From positions 496,001-560,000 of the forward strand of contig NZ_JAPELY010000002.1 of NCBI RefSeq assembly GCF_026343295.1: a stretch of DNA of 64,000 nt, given 5' to 3'. The translations under genes were made by a program, and so were the position numbers. Each line of letters starts with the position of its first letter. The stretch's first letter is position 1. Below the pieces are notes generated by a model that saw nothing but the letters and a program-made list of their open reading frames with translations, did no database searches and was not told the DNA's origin. This document shows positions 1 to 7,911 of this stretch, in pieces. The DNA comes from Streptomyces sp. NBC_00083. Its GTDB lineage: Bacteria > Actinomycetota > Actinomycetes > Streptomycetales > Streptomycetaceae.

Positions 1-227
1 AGATCGCCCTCCTCGAATCGCACGGCCGCGACCCGTACCGCATCACCACCGTCTGCCGCTTCGACGCCCGGCCGATGGCCGCCGACGGCCTCATCCACGG
101 CCGCTTCCACTACTTCCCGCTGCCCCGCCGCGTCGCCGACCGCCTCTACCTCGCCAACCAGCCGGTCCCGCAGGCGTACGGAGTCGCGTCGAGCGCGGAA
201 CAGCTCGCCGTCCGCCACACCAACTGA
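1..227 (+). CDS. CpaF/TadA-type secretion ATPase, C-terminal fragment (partial)
   Basis: This open frame enters from the left edge (first full codon at base 3) and ends at TGA 225-227. About 74 residues are visible, including RITTVCRFDARPMAADG, IHGRFHYFPLPRRVADRLY and a tail ending RHTN. No Walker motif lies inside the window. The call rests mainly on position: two TadB/TadC-like proteins follow at once on the same strand, and in Tad systems the CpaF/TadA hexameric ATPase gene normally precedes them. If right, the protein powers pilin assembly at the inner face of the membrane. The real 5' end is outside the window. Confidence 0.55.
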   Translation, partial: IALLESHGRDPYRITTVCRFDARPMAADGLIHGRFHYFPLPRRVADRLYLANQPVPQAYGVASSAEQLAVRHTN

Positions 228-283
228 CCGTCCCGCACCCGACCACCCGACCCGCACCACGCCAACTGACAGGGAACGCGCAG

Positions 284-1219
284 ATGAACCTCTCCTTCCT
301 CACGCTCGGCGTCGCCCTGCTCGCCGGGGTGCTGGCGGTCCTGGGGCTGCGCTCCTACAGTGCCGGGCGCGCCCGGCGCGACGCCCTCATCGACCGGCTC
401 AGCAACCAGGGCGACCCGGCGGGAACGGGCCGGCACCGGCCGTTCGGGGCCGTGGACCGGCGGCTGCGCGGCACCAAGCTCGGCCGCCGCATCGAGCTGA
501 AGCTGGCCGCGACCGGCCTCGACCTCACCCCCGGCGAGTTCTTCGTTTACATGCTGGCCGGGGTGGCCGCGCTGTGGCTGATCGCCGCGGCCGTCCTCGC
601 CTCGTTCTTCGGCCCCCTCGCCGGCCTCGCGGGGCTGTGGGGAGCCAACTCCTTCCTCAACTGGCAGCGTCAGAAACGCATCGAGCGCTTCATCAACCAG
701 CTGCCCGAACTCTCCCGCATCCTCGCCAACGCCACCCAGGCCGGCCTCGCGCTGCGTACCGCCATCGCCATGGCGGCCGAGGAGATGGAGGCGCCGGCGG
801 GCGAGGAGCTGGGCCGGGTCACCGACCGGCTCGCGGTGGGGGAGTCCCTGGACGACGCGCTCGGCGAGATCGCGGAACGACTGCCCTCGCGCGAACTCGT
901 CGTCCTGGTCACGACGTTGGTGCTCGCCAACCGGGCCGGCGGCACCGTCGTCAGCTCGCTGCGCAACCTCACCACCACCCTGGAGGAGCGCAAGGAGACC
1001 CGGCGCGAGGTGCGCACCACGCTGGCCCAGGTGACGGTCACCGCGTACGCCGTCCCCGGCTTCGGGATGGCCGCGCTGCTCATGCTGAACGCGGTGATGC
1101 CCGGCGCGCTCGACCGCATGACGGGCGCGTTCATCGGCCAGGCCGCGGTCCTGATCTCGATCGCCCTGTACGCACTCGGATTCTTCGTGGTCCGCCGCCT
1201 GTCCCGCATCGACGTATGA
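284..1219 (+). CDS. tadB: Tad pilus inner-membrane assembly protein, TadB-like (T2SSF domain)
   Basis: This 311-residue membrane protein has a hydrophobic N-terminal segment (about 4-22), a long membrane stretch (about 85-120), a cytoplasmic T2SSF (GspF-like) domain at roughly 138-262, and two C-terminal segments (about 252-272 and 283-304). The T2SSF region includes FINQLPELSRILANATQAG and GESLDDALGEIAERLPSRE. TadB-family proteins form, with TadC, the inner-membrane platform on which the secretion ATPase assembles Flp pili. The gene starts 56 bases after the preceding stop and is followed 33 bases later by tadC, so the three are probably one transcript. Confidence 0.85.
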   Translation: MNLSFLTLGVALLAGVLAVLGLRSYSAGRARRDALIDRLSNQGDPAGTGRHRPFGAVDRRLRGTKLGRRIELKLAATGLDLTPGEFFVYMLAGVAALWLIAAAVLASFFGPLAGLAGLWGANSFLNWQRQKRIERFINQLPELSRILANATQAGLALRTAIAMAAEEMEAPAGEELGRVTDRLAVGESLDDALGEIAERLPSRELVVLVTTLVLANRAGGTVVSSLRNLTTTLEERKETRREVRTTLAQVTVTAYAVPGFGMAALLMLNAVMPGALDRMTGAFIGQAAVLISIALYALGFFVVRRLSRIDV

Positions 1220-1252
1220 CCACCCGACACCGGAGAGGGGAGTGAGCGGCAC

Positions 1253-2146
1253 ATGGGACTGCTCTTCGCGGCCCTGATGGGCCTGAGCGTGTACGGGATG
1301 TTCCTCGGCATCCGCATGTACCGGGCCGAGGTGAAGCTCCCGAGCGACCTGTCGGTGGCCCTGGAGGTGGGCGCGACCCGCACCACCGCCGTCGGCTCGG
1401 CCGTCGACCGGCTCGGCATGCGCTGGGCACCGGCCGTGCTGCGGATGATGGGACCCGGGCGCGTCGCGAAGAAGCGCCGCCAGATCGACCTCGCGGGCAA
1501 CCCCGGCGGCCTCACCGTGGACCGGTACGCGGCGCGCCGCGCGGTGTACGGCGCGCTCGGCGCGGCGGCCGCCCTGATCATGCTGCTCGAAGGCCACTGG
1601 ATCGTCGCCCTGGTGATGGTGGCGTTCGCCCTGTTCTGGGTGGAGGTCGGCATCTGGTCGGCGGTCCGGGTCCGCCGCGACCACATCGAACGCACCCTGC
1701 CCGACTTCCTCGACGTCCTCGCCGTCGTGGTCAGCGCGGGCCTCGGCTTCCGCCAGGCCCTCGACCGGGTCGCCGACAAGTACGAGGGCCCCTGGGCCGA
1801 CGAACTGCGGATCACCCTGCGCCAGATGGACATGGGCGTCAGCCGCCGCCAGGCCTTCGAGGAGCTGCGCAGGCGCAACGACTCCGAGCAGGTCGCGATG
1901 TTCGTGACCGCGCTCCAGCAGGGCGAGGAGCTGGGCGCGCCCATCGTGGAGACGCTGATAGCGATCGCCGCCGACATGCGCCGCACCGACGCGCAGAACG
2001 CCCGCCGCAAGGCCGCCCGCGCCGTCCCCAAGGCCACCTTCGCCGTGACGACCTTCCTGCTCCCGGGCACCCTGATCCTGCTCAGCGTCGGTTTCGTGTA
2101 CGGCGCCAACCTCGACTTCGGGGGCTTCCTCGGAGGCCCCAAGTGA
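1253..2146 (+). CDS. tadC: Tad pilus inner-membrane assembly protein, TadC-like (T2SSF domain)
   Basis: This 297-residue protein has a membrane segment at 1-20, a second hydrophobic stretch near 97-135, a T2SSF domain at about 148-270 (starting ERTLPDFLDVLAVVVSAGLG) and a final membrane segment at 262-282. The family pairs with TadB as the inner-membrane platform of tight-adherence pili. A purine-rich stretch (GGAGAGGGGAG) lies about 10 bases before the ATG. The TGA stop overlaps the GTG start of the downstream kinase by four bases (GTGA), which indicates translational coupling of pilus assembly and signalling genes. Confidence 0.85.
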   Translation: MGLLFAALMGLSVYGMFLGIRMYRAEVKLPSDLSVALEVGATRTTAVGSAVDRLGMRWAPAVLRMMGPGRVAKKRRQIDLAGNPGGLTVDRYAARRAVYGALGAAAALIMLLEGHWIVALVMVAFALFWVEVGIWSAVRVRRDHIERTLPDFLDVLAVVVSAGLGFRQALDRVADKYEGPWADELRITLRQMDMGVSRRQAFEELRRRNDSEQVAMFVTALQQGEELGAPIVETLIAIAADMRRTDAQNARRKAARAVPKATFAVTTFLLPGTLILLSVGFVYGANLDFGGFLGGPK

Positions 2147-3468
2147 CCCTTCAACTGGCGCCCGTATCCAGGGGGTTGAGCATGCCGAGTCTGCGCGGAG
2201 CGGCTCCGGCCGTGCCGCCCCCCACCCTCACCCTCCAGATCAACGCGCTCCAGGCGATGTGCCGCCAGGTGTTCGGCTTCCGCCTGGCGATGATCGCCAT
2301 AGGCGCCCCGTTCGCCCTGGCCGGCGCCGCCCACGGGGCACCGGGACTGCTGGTGGGGGCGGCGGTCCTGGTCACCTTCATGGGCTCGTACGTCCTGTTC
2401 CGCGACTGGGAGCGGTTCGGCCCGCTGCTCCTGAACCACCCGTGGCTGCTCGCCGTCGACGCCGTGTTCGGCGCCCTCCTCCTGATCACGGCGACCCCGG
2501 AGTCCCCGCTCGGCTACGTCACGATCTGCACCCCGCTGCTGGCGGGCCTGGTCTACGGCTGGCGCGGCGCGGGCGTCTTCGCGGGGCTCCAGGTCGCGAT
2601 CCTGACCCTGGTGTACGCGACCGGGCCCCGCCATCAACTCGACGATGCCTCGGCCCTGTTGCTCCCGGGCTTCTGCGTGATCGTCGGCGCGATCGGGGTG
2701 ACGATCCGCAATCTCCTGTTCCGGTTCGGCGCGGCGAGTCAGGCCCTCACCGAGACCCGGGCCCGGCTCGCCGTGCACGACGCGGTGGAGGAGGAGCGGG
2801 CGCGCCTGGCCCGGGACATGCACGACTCGGTGGCGAAGACCCTGCACGGTCTGGCGCTCGCCGCGGACGGCCTGGCCGCGTCCGCCGACCGCATGGACCC
2901 GGCCGCCGTCCGCGACAAGGCCGCCCTGGTGGCCCGCGCCGCGCGCCGCGCCGCCGCGGAATCCAGGGAACTGCTGGGCGACCTGCGGCGCACCCGGGGC
3001 GAGGTGGACCTGCTGCCCGAACTGGCCTCACTGGTTCGGGACTTCGCTGAACGCACCGGGCTGCGGACGGAGTGGGCGGTGCTCGGGGCCGGCCCGTCGC
3101 CGACGCTCCCGGCGGGGGCGGCCCGCCAGCTCCTGACGATCGCGAGCGAGGCCCTGGACAACGCCCACCGGCACGCCGGCCCGGCACGGGTGGAGGTGAC
3201 GGCGGAGGTGGAGGTGGCGGCCGGGGTGGCCGGGGGCGGCGCGGTGTTCCGCCTCCGCGTCCAGGACGACGGCCCGGGGCTCCCGGCCGGCACCACCCTG
3301 GACGCCCTGAAACGCACCGGCCACTTCGGCCTGGTGGGCATGGTGGAGCGGGCCGCCGCGATGGGCGCCCGCATCAGGATCGGCCGGGGCGCGGCGCCGA
3401 CCGGCACGGAGGTACGCGTGGAACTCCCGCTGCCCGCGCGGCATGAGCCGAGCGGTCCGATGCCATGA
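2143..3468 (+). CDS. Sensor histidine kinase (HisKA_3/HATPase_c) of the Tad cluster
   Basis: This 441-residue kinase has several membrane segments between about 40 and 190, then a NarL/DesK-type dimerisation domain with the phospho-acceptor histidine at residue 227 (RLARDMHDSVAKTLHG). A GHKL ATPase domain follows, with the N-box EALDNAHRHAG and G-boxes DDGPGLP and GHFGLVGM. The start used here is the GTG that overlaps the tadC stop; an ATG at 2182 with AGGGGG upstream is an alternative that would shorten it by 13 residues. The stop overlaps the next reading frame by ATGA. With the LuxR-type regulator downstream it makes a two-component pair, probably controlling this pilus cluster (inference). 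Confidence 0.9.
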   Translation: MTLQLAPVSRGLSMPSLRGAAPAVPPPTLTLQINALQAMCRQVFGFRLAMIAIGAPFALAGAAHGAPGLLVGAAVLVTFMGSYVLFRDWERFGPLLLNHPWLLAVDAVFGALLLITATPESPLGYVTICTPLLAGLVYGWRGAGVFAGLQVAILTLVYATGPRHQLDDASALLLPGFCVIVGAIGVTIRNLLFRFGAASQALTETRARLAVHDAVEEERARLARDMHDSVAKTLHGLALAADGLAASADRMDPAAVRDKAALVARAARRAAAESRELLGDLRRTRGEVDLLPELASLVRDFAERTGLRTEWAVLGAGPSPTLPAGAARQLLTIASEALDNAHRHAGPARVEVTAEVEVAAGVAGGGAVFRLRVQDDGPGLPAGTTLDALKRTGHFGLVGMVERAAAMGARIRIGRGAAPTGTEVRVELPLPARHEPSGPMP

Positions 3469-3478
3469 ATCCCTGGAC

Positions 3479-3484
3479 AGGAGG
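3479..3484 (+). promoter_or_regulatory. Ribosome binding site deciding the response-regulator start
   Basis: A perfect AGGAGG lies 7 bases before the ATG at 3492. The alternative ATG at 3465 overlaps the kinase stop but has no such site, so 3492 is the likely start. Confidence 0.7.
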
Positions 3485-3491
3485 TGCCGCC

Positions 3492-4289
3492 ATGCCGGAC
3501 ACGACCCCGCATCCGCCCTCGGACCCGGCTGCGCATCCGCTTCGGGCGCCGCGGGTTCCCCTGCGCGTGATCGTCGCGGACGACAACCCGGTCGTACGGG
3601 CGGGCCTTGCGGCGCTGCTGCACGGGCGCCACGACATCGAGGTGGCAGGGGAGGCCGCCGACGGCAACGAGGCGTACGAGGCCGCGGTGCGCCACCGCCC
3701 CGACGTGATCCTGCTCGACGTCCGCATGCCGGGCGTCGACGGCATGACCGCGCTTCCGCACCTGGTGCGCCTCGCGCCGGTCATGATGCTGACGTACAGC
3801 CGGGAGAGCGAGATCGTCCGGGCGGCGCTGCGGCTCGGGGCCGGGGGCTACCTGGTCCACGGCGAGTTCACGGCGGACGAACTGGTCGCGGCGGTACGGG
3901 GGATGAGGGAGGGGCGGGCCGCGTTCACCGCCACGGCGGCGAACGCCCTGCTGGCCCACGTGCGCGAGCACCCGCCGCCGGCCCTCGGCCCGGATCCGCT
4001 CTCCACCATTTCCGCACAATCTCTTTCGCAACTGCAACCGGTTGTGGCACAGTCTTCAACTGCGCGACGGGCAACGCCCATGCGCAACAGGGAAGATTCC
4101 AGGCTGAGTTCACGGGAGGCCGAGGTGATGGAGTTGATCGCTGCGGGCATGAGCAATCAGCAAATCGCGGCCACGTGCTTCATCAGTGAGAAGACGGTCA
4201 AGAACCACATCAACCGCATCTTCGCCAAGCTGCATGCGACGACGCGCAGCGAGGCGATCGCGCGATGGCTGGGGGCGGGCCATGCGTAA
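3492..4289 (+). CDS. LuxR/NarL-family response regulator of the Tad cluster
   Basis: This 265-residue protein has a receiver domain (acidic pair D30-D31, phospho-acceptor D76 in VILLDVRMPGVDG, switch Thr at about 101 in MMLTYSRE) and a C-terminal LuxR-type helix-turn-helix at about 204-262 (LSSREAEVMELIAAGMSNQQ). The start at 3492 is preferred over an in-frame ATG at 3465 because a perfect AGGAGG sits 7 bases upstream. The normally invariant receiver lysine, expected in a YLxK context, is replaced by histidine (GYLVHGEF, H123). The linker encoded near 4000-4090 is Gln/Ser-rich with visibly lower GC than its surroundings. It is the partner of the preceding kinase. Confidence 0.88.
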   Translation: MPDTTPHPPSDPAAHPLRAPRVPLRVIVADDNPVVRAGLAALLHGRHDIEVAGEAADGNEAYEAAVRHRPDVILLDVRMPGVDGMTALPHLVRLAPVMMLTYSRESEIVRAALRLGAGGYLVHGEFTADELVAAVRGMREGRAAFTATAANALLAHVREHPPPALGPDPLSTISAQSLSQLQPVVAQSSTARRATPMRNREDSRLSSREAEVMELIAAGMSNQQIAATCFISEKTVKNHINRIFAKLHATTRSEAIARWLGAGHA

Positions 4290-4383
4290 CCCCGCGCTTT
4301 GGGCCCGCATTTGGGCCCCTGGGCCCTCGGCGCGCTCCCGGCCCCCGGCTTACGTTCCCGGTGACGTACGCGATGCCGCAACC

Positions 4384-4390
4384 GGAGGAG
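4384..4390 (+). promoter_or_regulatory. Ribosome binding site of the Flp prepilin gene
   Basis: GGAGGAG lies 9 bases upstream of the ATG at 4400. This favours that start over the in-frame ATG at 4373 and the internal one at 4442. Confidence 0.65.
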
Positions 4391-4399
4391 AGCCGCGAG

Positions 4400-4654
4400 A
4401 TGCCGCAGGACACGCTGCTGAGGACCGCCGTCGCTGCGCAGATGCGGGTGAGCGGCTGGAAGAACACGGCCGTGACGCGTGCCCGACGCCGGTACGCGGC
4501 GGCGGGACGCGATCGGGGGCAGACCTCGTTCGAGTATCTGGGGATCATTTTGGTGGTGGTGGCGATCATCGGCGGGATCATGGCGACGGGGATCGGCACG
4601 TCCATCACCAACAAGATCAAAGAGCAGATCGACAAGATCAAGGCCGGCGGCTGA
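4400..4654 (+). CDS. flp: Flp-type prepilin (Tad pilus subunit)
   Basis: This 84-residue protein has a basic leader, then the prepilin-type motif RDRGQTSFEYLG followed directly by a hydrophobic helix (IILVVVAIIGGIMATG) and a short basic, amphipathic tail. This is the Flp/Fap pilin layout: a TadV/CpaA-type peptidase is expected to cut after Gly40, leaving mature Gln41 with Glu45 and Tyr46 at the usual positions. The peptidase gene is not in the window. The gene follows the two-component pair after 110 bases and its stop overlaps a possible CTG start of the next gene. Small size, cluster position and the SFEY motif make the call firm. Confidence 0.88.
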   Translation: MPQDTLLRTAVAAQMRVSGWKNTAVTRARRRYAAAGRDRGQTSFEYLGIILVVVAIIGGIMATGIGTSITNKIKEQIDKIKAGG

Positions 4655-5292
4655 TCGCATACCTTCGCCAGGACCGAGGGCAGGCCTTCCCCATCTACGT
4701 AGTGATGGTGGCGGGCTTGCTCTTTCTTGCGTTCGCGTTCTTCGCGGTCGGGCAGGCGTCGGCGACCCGCAACGGGGCCCAGGGGGCGGCTGATTCAGCG
4801 GCTCTGGCCGCAGCTCAGCGTGCTCGGGAGGAACTGGTCCCGAGGGTCCTGGCCGCGCTCATGACGCCCGGCGGCCTCGACACCCTCTTCGATGACGGCG
4901 TCGTCCTCGGAGATGCGCGCGCCGAGGCCACGAACTTCGCGGCGAAGAACCACGCCGACCTGCTGGCACTGGACGGTCGCCTCGGCGGAGCCGGCCGGTT
5001 CACCTTCAAGGCGAGTGTCACAACGCAGTACACGGTGGGCAATTCGGTGATCCCGGGTACCGAGCAGGACCACGGCACCGCCACCGCCACAGCGCTGATC
5101 GAGCTGCGGTGCGCCCTTCCGCCCGGCGGGGGTGCCGGCGCCAGTCCGACGCCCGCCCCCACTCGGACGCCCGTACCTACTCCGACGTCCACGCCGCCCT
5201 CTCCTGTCACGATCACGTGCGACGGCAAGGACCTGCCCACCGACCCCATGCCCGCTCCGGAAGAGTTGTTCACCGTGAAACTGGTCGACTGA
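4651..5292 (+). CDS. TadE/TadG-like pseudopilin (probable CTG start)
   Basis: This protein of about 213 residues has a short basic N-terminus, the motif RQDRGQAFPIYVVMVAGLLF beginning a membrane helix, and the signature ATRNGAQGAADSAALAAAQ typical of streptomycete TadE/TadG-like pilus proteins. The exported part ends in a Pro/Thr-rich stretch and a short tail with one Cys. No ATG, GTG or TTG is available in frame between the region well upstream and residue 18 inside the helix. The best start is CTG at 4651, which overlaps the flp stop as CTGA and implies coupled translation. The identity is good; the exact start is uncertain. Confidence 0.75.
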   Translation: MIAYLRQDRGQAFPIYVVMVAGLLFLAFAFFAVGQASATRNGAQGAADSAALAAAQRAREELVPRVLAALMTPGGLDTLFDDGVVLGDARAEATNFAAKNHADLLALDGRLGGAGRFTFKASVTTQYTVGNSVIPGTEQDHGTATATALIELRCALPPGGGAGASPTPAPTRTPVPTPTSTPPSPVTITCDGKDLPTDPMPAPEELFTVKLVD

Positions 5293-5322
5293 CCGCAAGT
5301 GACGAGCAGAGGAATGGCATCG

Positions 5323-5922
5323 ATGAGCGTTCGGCATACGTTGAGAGCCCGTAGGGGGGCGACGGCGGCAGCGATGGCTGTGGCCCTGGCGTTGGCTGTC
5401 GGCGGATGCGGCAGCGACAGTAAAGGTGACAAATCCGGTACCGCGAGCAGTAGTTCGCAGTCGAAGGGAGGGTCCGGAGGCAGCCGGCAGTCGGGCACCT
5501 CGGTGCCCGCGCCGTCTCCGACGGCCAAACTCGCGGAGTCGACCGGGCAGGGCGGGATCGTCCTCACCATCAACAGCGTGGCGCGTGACTCCGGCGGATT
5601 CGTCACGGTGGCCGGCCAGCTGAAGAACCCCGGCGCGGAGAACTTCGTCGACACGTCCGGCTGGGTCGGTACCGAGAAGGATGTCTTGGCGAGCGGCGAC
5701 TCGGTGGCGGGGGCGACGCTGATCGACAAGGTGGGTAAGAAGCGCTACTACGTGTTGCGGGACACAGGTGGGAAATGCCTGTGCACGATGGGCATCGTCG
5801 GAGTGAAGGCGGGGCAGACCATCCCGTTCTTCGCCCAATTCCCGGCCCCCCCGAACGGCACCCAACAGGTCGACTTCCAACTCCCCACCTTCCCCACCAT
5901 GACCGTCCCCGTCTCCGGGTGA
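5323..5922 (+). CDS. Predicted lipoprotein of the Tad cluster
   Basis: This protein of about 199 residues starts MSVRHTLRAR, with a hydrophobic core and lipobox AVGGC (Cys29), so it should be lipid-anchored outside the membrane. A Ser/Gly/Lys-rich linker follows, then a compact domain (about 75-199) with two close cysteines (GGKCLCTMG) and many beta-like stretches. ATG 5323 is chosen because AGAGGA lies 9 bases upstream; ATG 5314 and GTG 5299 are in frame alternatives. I do not recognise the domain. Its place directly before the OmpA-domain gene, with a 7-base gap, suggests both serve the cell-envelope side of the pilus system. Confidence 0.72.
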   Translation: MSVRHTLRARRGATAAAMAVALALAVGGCGSDSKGDKSGTASSSSQSKGGSGGSRQSGTSVPAPSPTAKLAESTGQGGIVLTINSVARDSGGFVTVAGQLKNPGAENFVDTSGWVGTEKDVLASGDSVAGATLIDKVGKKRYYVLRDTGGKCLCTMGIVGVKAGQTIPFFAQFPAPPNGTQQVDFQLPTFPTMTVPVSG

Positions 5923-5929
5923 TCACGCC

Positions 5930-6565
5930 ATGAACAGAACCCGGCACACAGCCGCCCTGCACGCAGCCGCAGTGTTCGCCGTCGCGCTGGTCCTGGCCGC
6001 CGGCACCAGTACCGTCTACGCCGACGACACACCCAGCAGTCCGCCGCTGCCCGGCACCGAGGCGACCAGCGATCCCTCGATGAAGGTCGACGGGACGGCG
6101 CCGAACCTCAAGCTCCCCGAGGGCGGCACGCTCGCCGCGCCCAAGGTGCTGGACATCAAGTCGATCGTCGAGGACCAGGGCGGCGAGGAGCGGCGCTCGG
6201 ACACCAATACCAGCGTCACGTTCGCGCTGCAGGCGGAGGTGTTGTTCGGGATGGACAGCGCGGCCCTGTCGCCCGACGCCAACGACCGCATCCAGGGCAT
6301 CGCCGCGGAGATCAAGAAGCAGAAGGCGACCAGCGTCCGCGTCTTCGGCTTCACGGACAACCTCGGTACGCACGAACACGGCGTGACCCTGTCGAAGGAG
6401 CGCGCGGACGCCGTCCAGAAGGCACTCTCCCTGTCCCTGCCCCCTGACATCACGTTCGAGATCCGCGGCTACGCGGAGGACTACCCGATCTCCGACAACT
6501 CCACGGAGGACGGCCGCAAGAAGAACCGACGCGTGGAGGTCAGTTTCACCCGGAGCGGCGGCTAG
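5930..6565 (+). CDS. Secreted OmpA/MotB-domain protein
   Basis: This 211-residue protein has a signal peptide (cleavage after about residue 31, TVYA|DD) and an OmpA-type C-terminal domain at about 95-210, with FGMDSAALSPDANDRIQGIA, RVFGFTDNLGTHEHG and the closing GRKKNRRVEVSF. OmpA-like domains bind peptidoglycan non-covalently. In a bacterium without an outer membrane the protein probably clamps part of the pilus machinery to the wall (inference). It is the last recognisable Tad-cluster gene; the next gene begins about 180 bases on. The missing strong ribosome binding site fits coupling to the lipoprotein gene 7 bases upstream. Confidence 0.85.
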   Translation: MNRTRHTAALHAAAVFAVALVLAAGTSTVYADDTPSSPPLPGTEATSDPSMKVDGTAPNLKLPEGGTLAAPKVLDIKSIVEDQGGEERRSDTNTSVTFALQAEVLFGMDSAALSPDANDRIQGIAAEIKKQKATSVRVFGFTDNLGTHEHGVTLSKERADAVQKALSLSLPPDITFEIRGYAEDYPISDNSTEDGRKKNRRVEVSFTRSGG

Positions 6566-6745
6566 TCGACGGGCAGCCGGCGGACGGACGGCCCGTGCGA
6601 ACCCTGGTGCGCCGAGCACCGCGGCGTTATTCGCTCCTGTGCGGGGTACGCGGAGGCTGCCGGGTCGGTGCCCGGCCCCCCTCGGGCGGAATTCGGTCGG
6701 GCGACGCCCAGCCAATCCACAGGAGTCGTTGTTACGGTGCTGGGT

Positions 6746-7501
6746 ATGAAGCCAAGGCTGCTACGGAGCCGTGCGGCGACGGCCGGGGTGTGTCTCGTCG
6801 CGCTCGCCGCCGCGGCCTCGTGCGGGCCCGCCGACGCGGGGGCCAAGGGCGCGGGAGGCTCGGTGCGGGACACCGGAGCCGCACCCGGGCCGAGCGCGAG
6901 CACCGAGGTGCGGGCGGCGCCCGGCGCCCTCAGCAGCGACCAGCTCGCCGCCGCCGCGCTCGTGACCGGGGACGTGAAGGACTACTCGGCCGAGCCCATG
7001 GAGGGCGGCACCCCCACCGGCAGCTCGCGGACCTCGAAGGACGCCTGCATGCCCTTCGTGTCCGTCATCAACGGCACACCCCAGCCCGCCCCCTCCGCGA
7101 CGGTCTTCCGGCGGCTCACCAACACCACCGAGGACGGGCAGGCCGACCAGACCGTCGTCACCGAGGTGCTGGGCGCCCACCCGTCCGGCGCGACGGATGT
7201 GCTGCCCCGGCTGCGCAGCGCCATCGCGGCCTGCGCCGACGGGTTCACGACCAAGGGCGGCGATCTGGAGCCCTCCGCCTTCACCGAGGTCAAGGAGCTG
7301 CCCGCGCCGAAGGCCGGCGACGAGGCGCTCTCGTACGAGCTGATGGGCGAGGCGCAGGGCGATCCGGTGCCGATGGTCTTCCTGGTGGTGCGGAGCGGGA
7401 CGACCGTGGTGACGTACTACGCGGTCGATGTGACCGGGGACGACACGCCCCAGATCCCCGTCGAGCTCGCCGTTGCGCAGGCGGCCAAGCTCAAGTCCTG
7501 A
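6746..7501 (+). CDS. Predicted lipoprotein of unknown function
   Basis: This protein of about 251 residues has a basic N-terminus, hydrophobic core and lipobox AAASC (Cys26), then an extracytoplasmic domain with three further cysteines (DACMPF and AACADG visible). A GTG at 6737 with AGGAG 11 bases upstream is a real alternative start that adds only three residues. I do not recognise the domain; it resembles small streptomycete lipoproteins that lack enzyme motifs. Its last 11 bases overlap the end of the convergent DUF192 gene. Confidence 0.7.
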   Translation: MKPRLLRSRAATAGVCLVALAAAASCGPADAGAKGAGGSVRDTGAAPGPSASTEVRAAPGALSSDQLAAAALVTGDVKDYSAEPMEGGTPTGSSRTSKDACMPFVSVINGTPQPAPSATVFRRLTNTTEDGQADQTVVTEVLGAHPSGATDVLPRLRSAIAACADGFTTKGGDLEPSAFTEVKELPAPKAGDEALSYELMGEAQGDPVPMVFLVVRSGTTVVTYYAVDVTGDDTPQIPVELAVAQAAKLKS

Positions 7502-7865
7502 GATCCTGACCGGTCGCGACCGATACGAGGACGCCCGGCCGCAGCCCCCACCCCGCCATCGCGCCCGCCTCCGCCTCCAGGACGTGCCGTGCGCGCGGCC
7601 GGAGCGCGCCGAGCCGGCCCGGCACCATGGTGCGTACCGCGATCACCCTCAGCCGCCGGTCCAGATGGGCCACGTCGATCGCGAAACGCATGCGGAAGGT
7701 GTGCACACTGCTCGCCGGGGTGAGCAGGAGCGCGCCCTCGATGCCGTCCCGCCCGAGCAGGCCCCGGGTGCGGGACCGGTAGGACGCCGCGATCTCCAGC
7801 GGAACCTCCGTGCCGGCGCCGTCGAGCACGCTCAACACGCCCGTTCCGTCCCTCCATCGGCCCAT
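7491..7865 (-). CDS. DUF192 family protein
   Basis: This 124-residue protein has the DUF192 pattern: an early SRTRGLLGRDGIEGALLL segment, the signature SSVHTFRMRFAIDVAHLD, and a late VLEAEAGAMAGWGL. DUF192 proteins are small beta-barrel-like proteins of uncertain function, sometimes secreted; no signal peptide is seen here. ATG at 7865 gives the usual length. The gene is convergent with the lipoprotein gene (11-base overlap at the ends) and divergent from the methyltransferase gene, leaving a 46-base shared promoter region. Confidence 0.8.
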   Translation of the reverse strand: MGRWRDGTGVLSVLDGAGTEVPLEIAASYRSRTRGLLGRDGIEGALLLTPASSVHTFRMRFAIDVAHLDRRLRVIAVRTMVPGRLGALRPRARHVLEAEAGAMAGWGLRPGVLVSVATGQDLRT

Positions 7866-7911
7866 GGATAAACGGTAGTGGCTCGCGGGGCCGCCGCGTA
7901 GGGTCCGCAAC

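Noticed and set aside
4300..4340. Three GGGCCC units between the response regulator and flp
   Set aside because: They are short GC-rich runs expected by chance in this genome, with no dyad or spacing pattern of interest.
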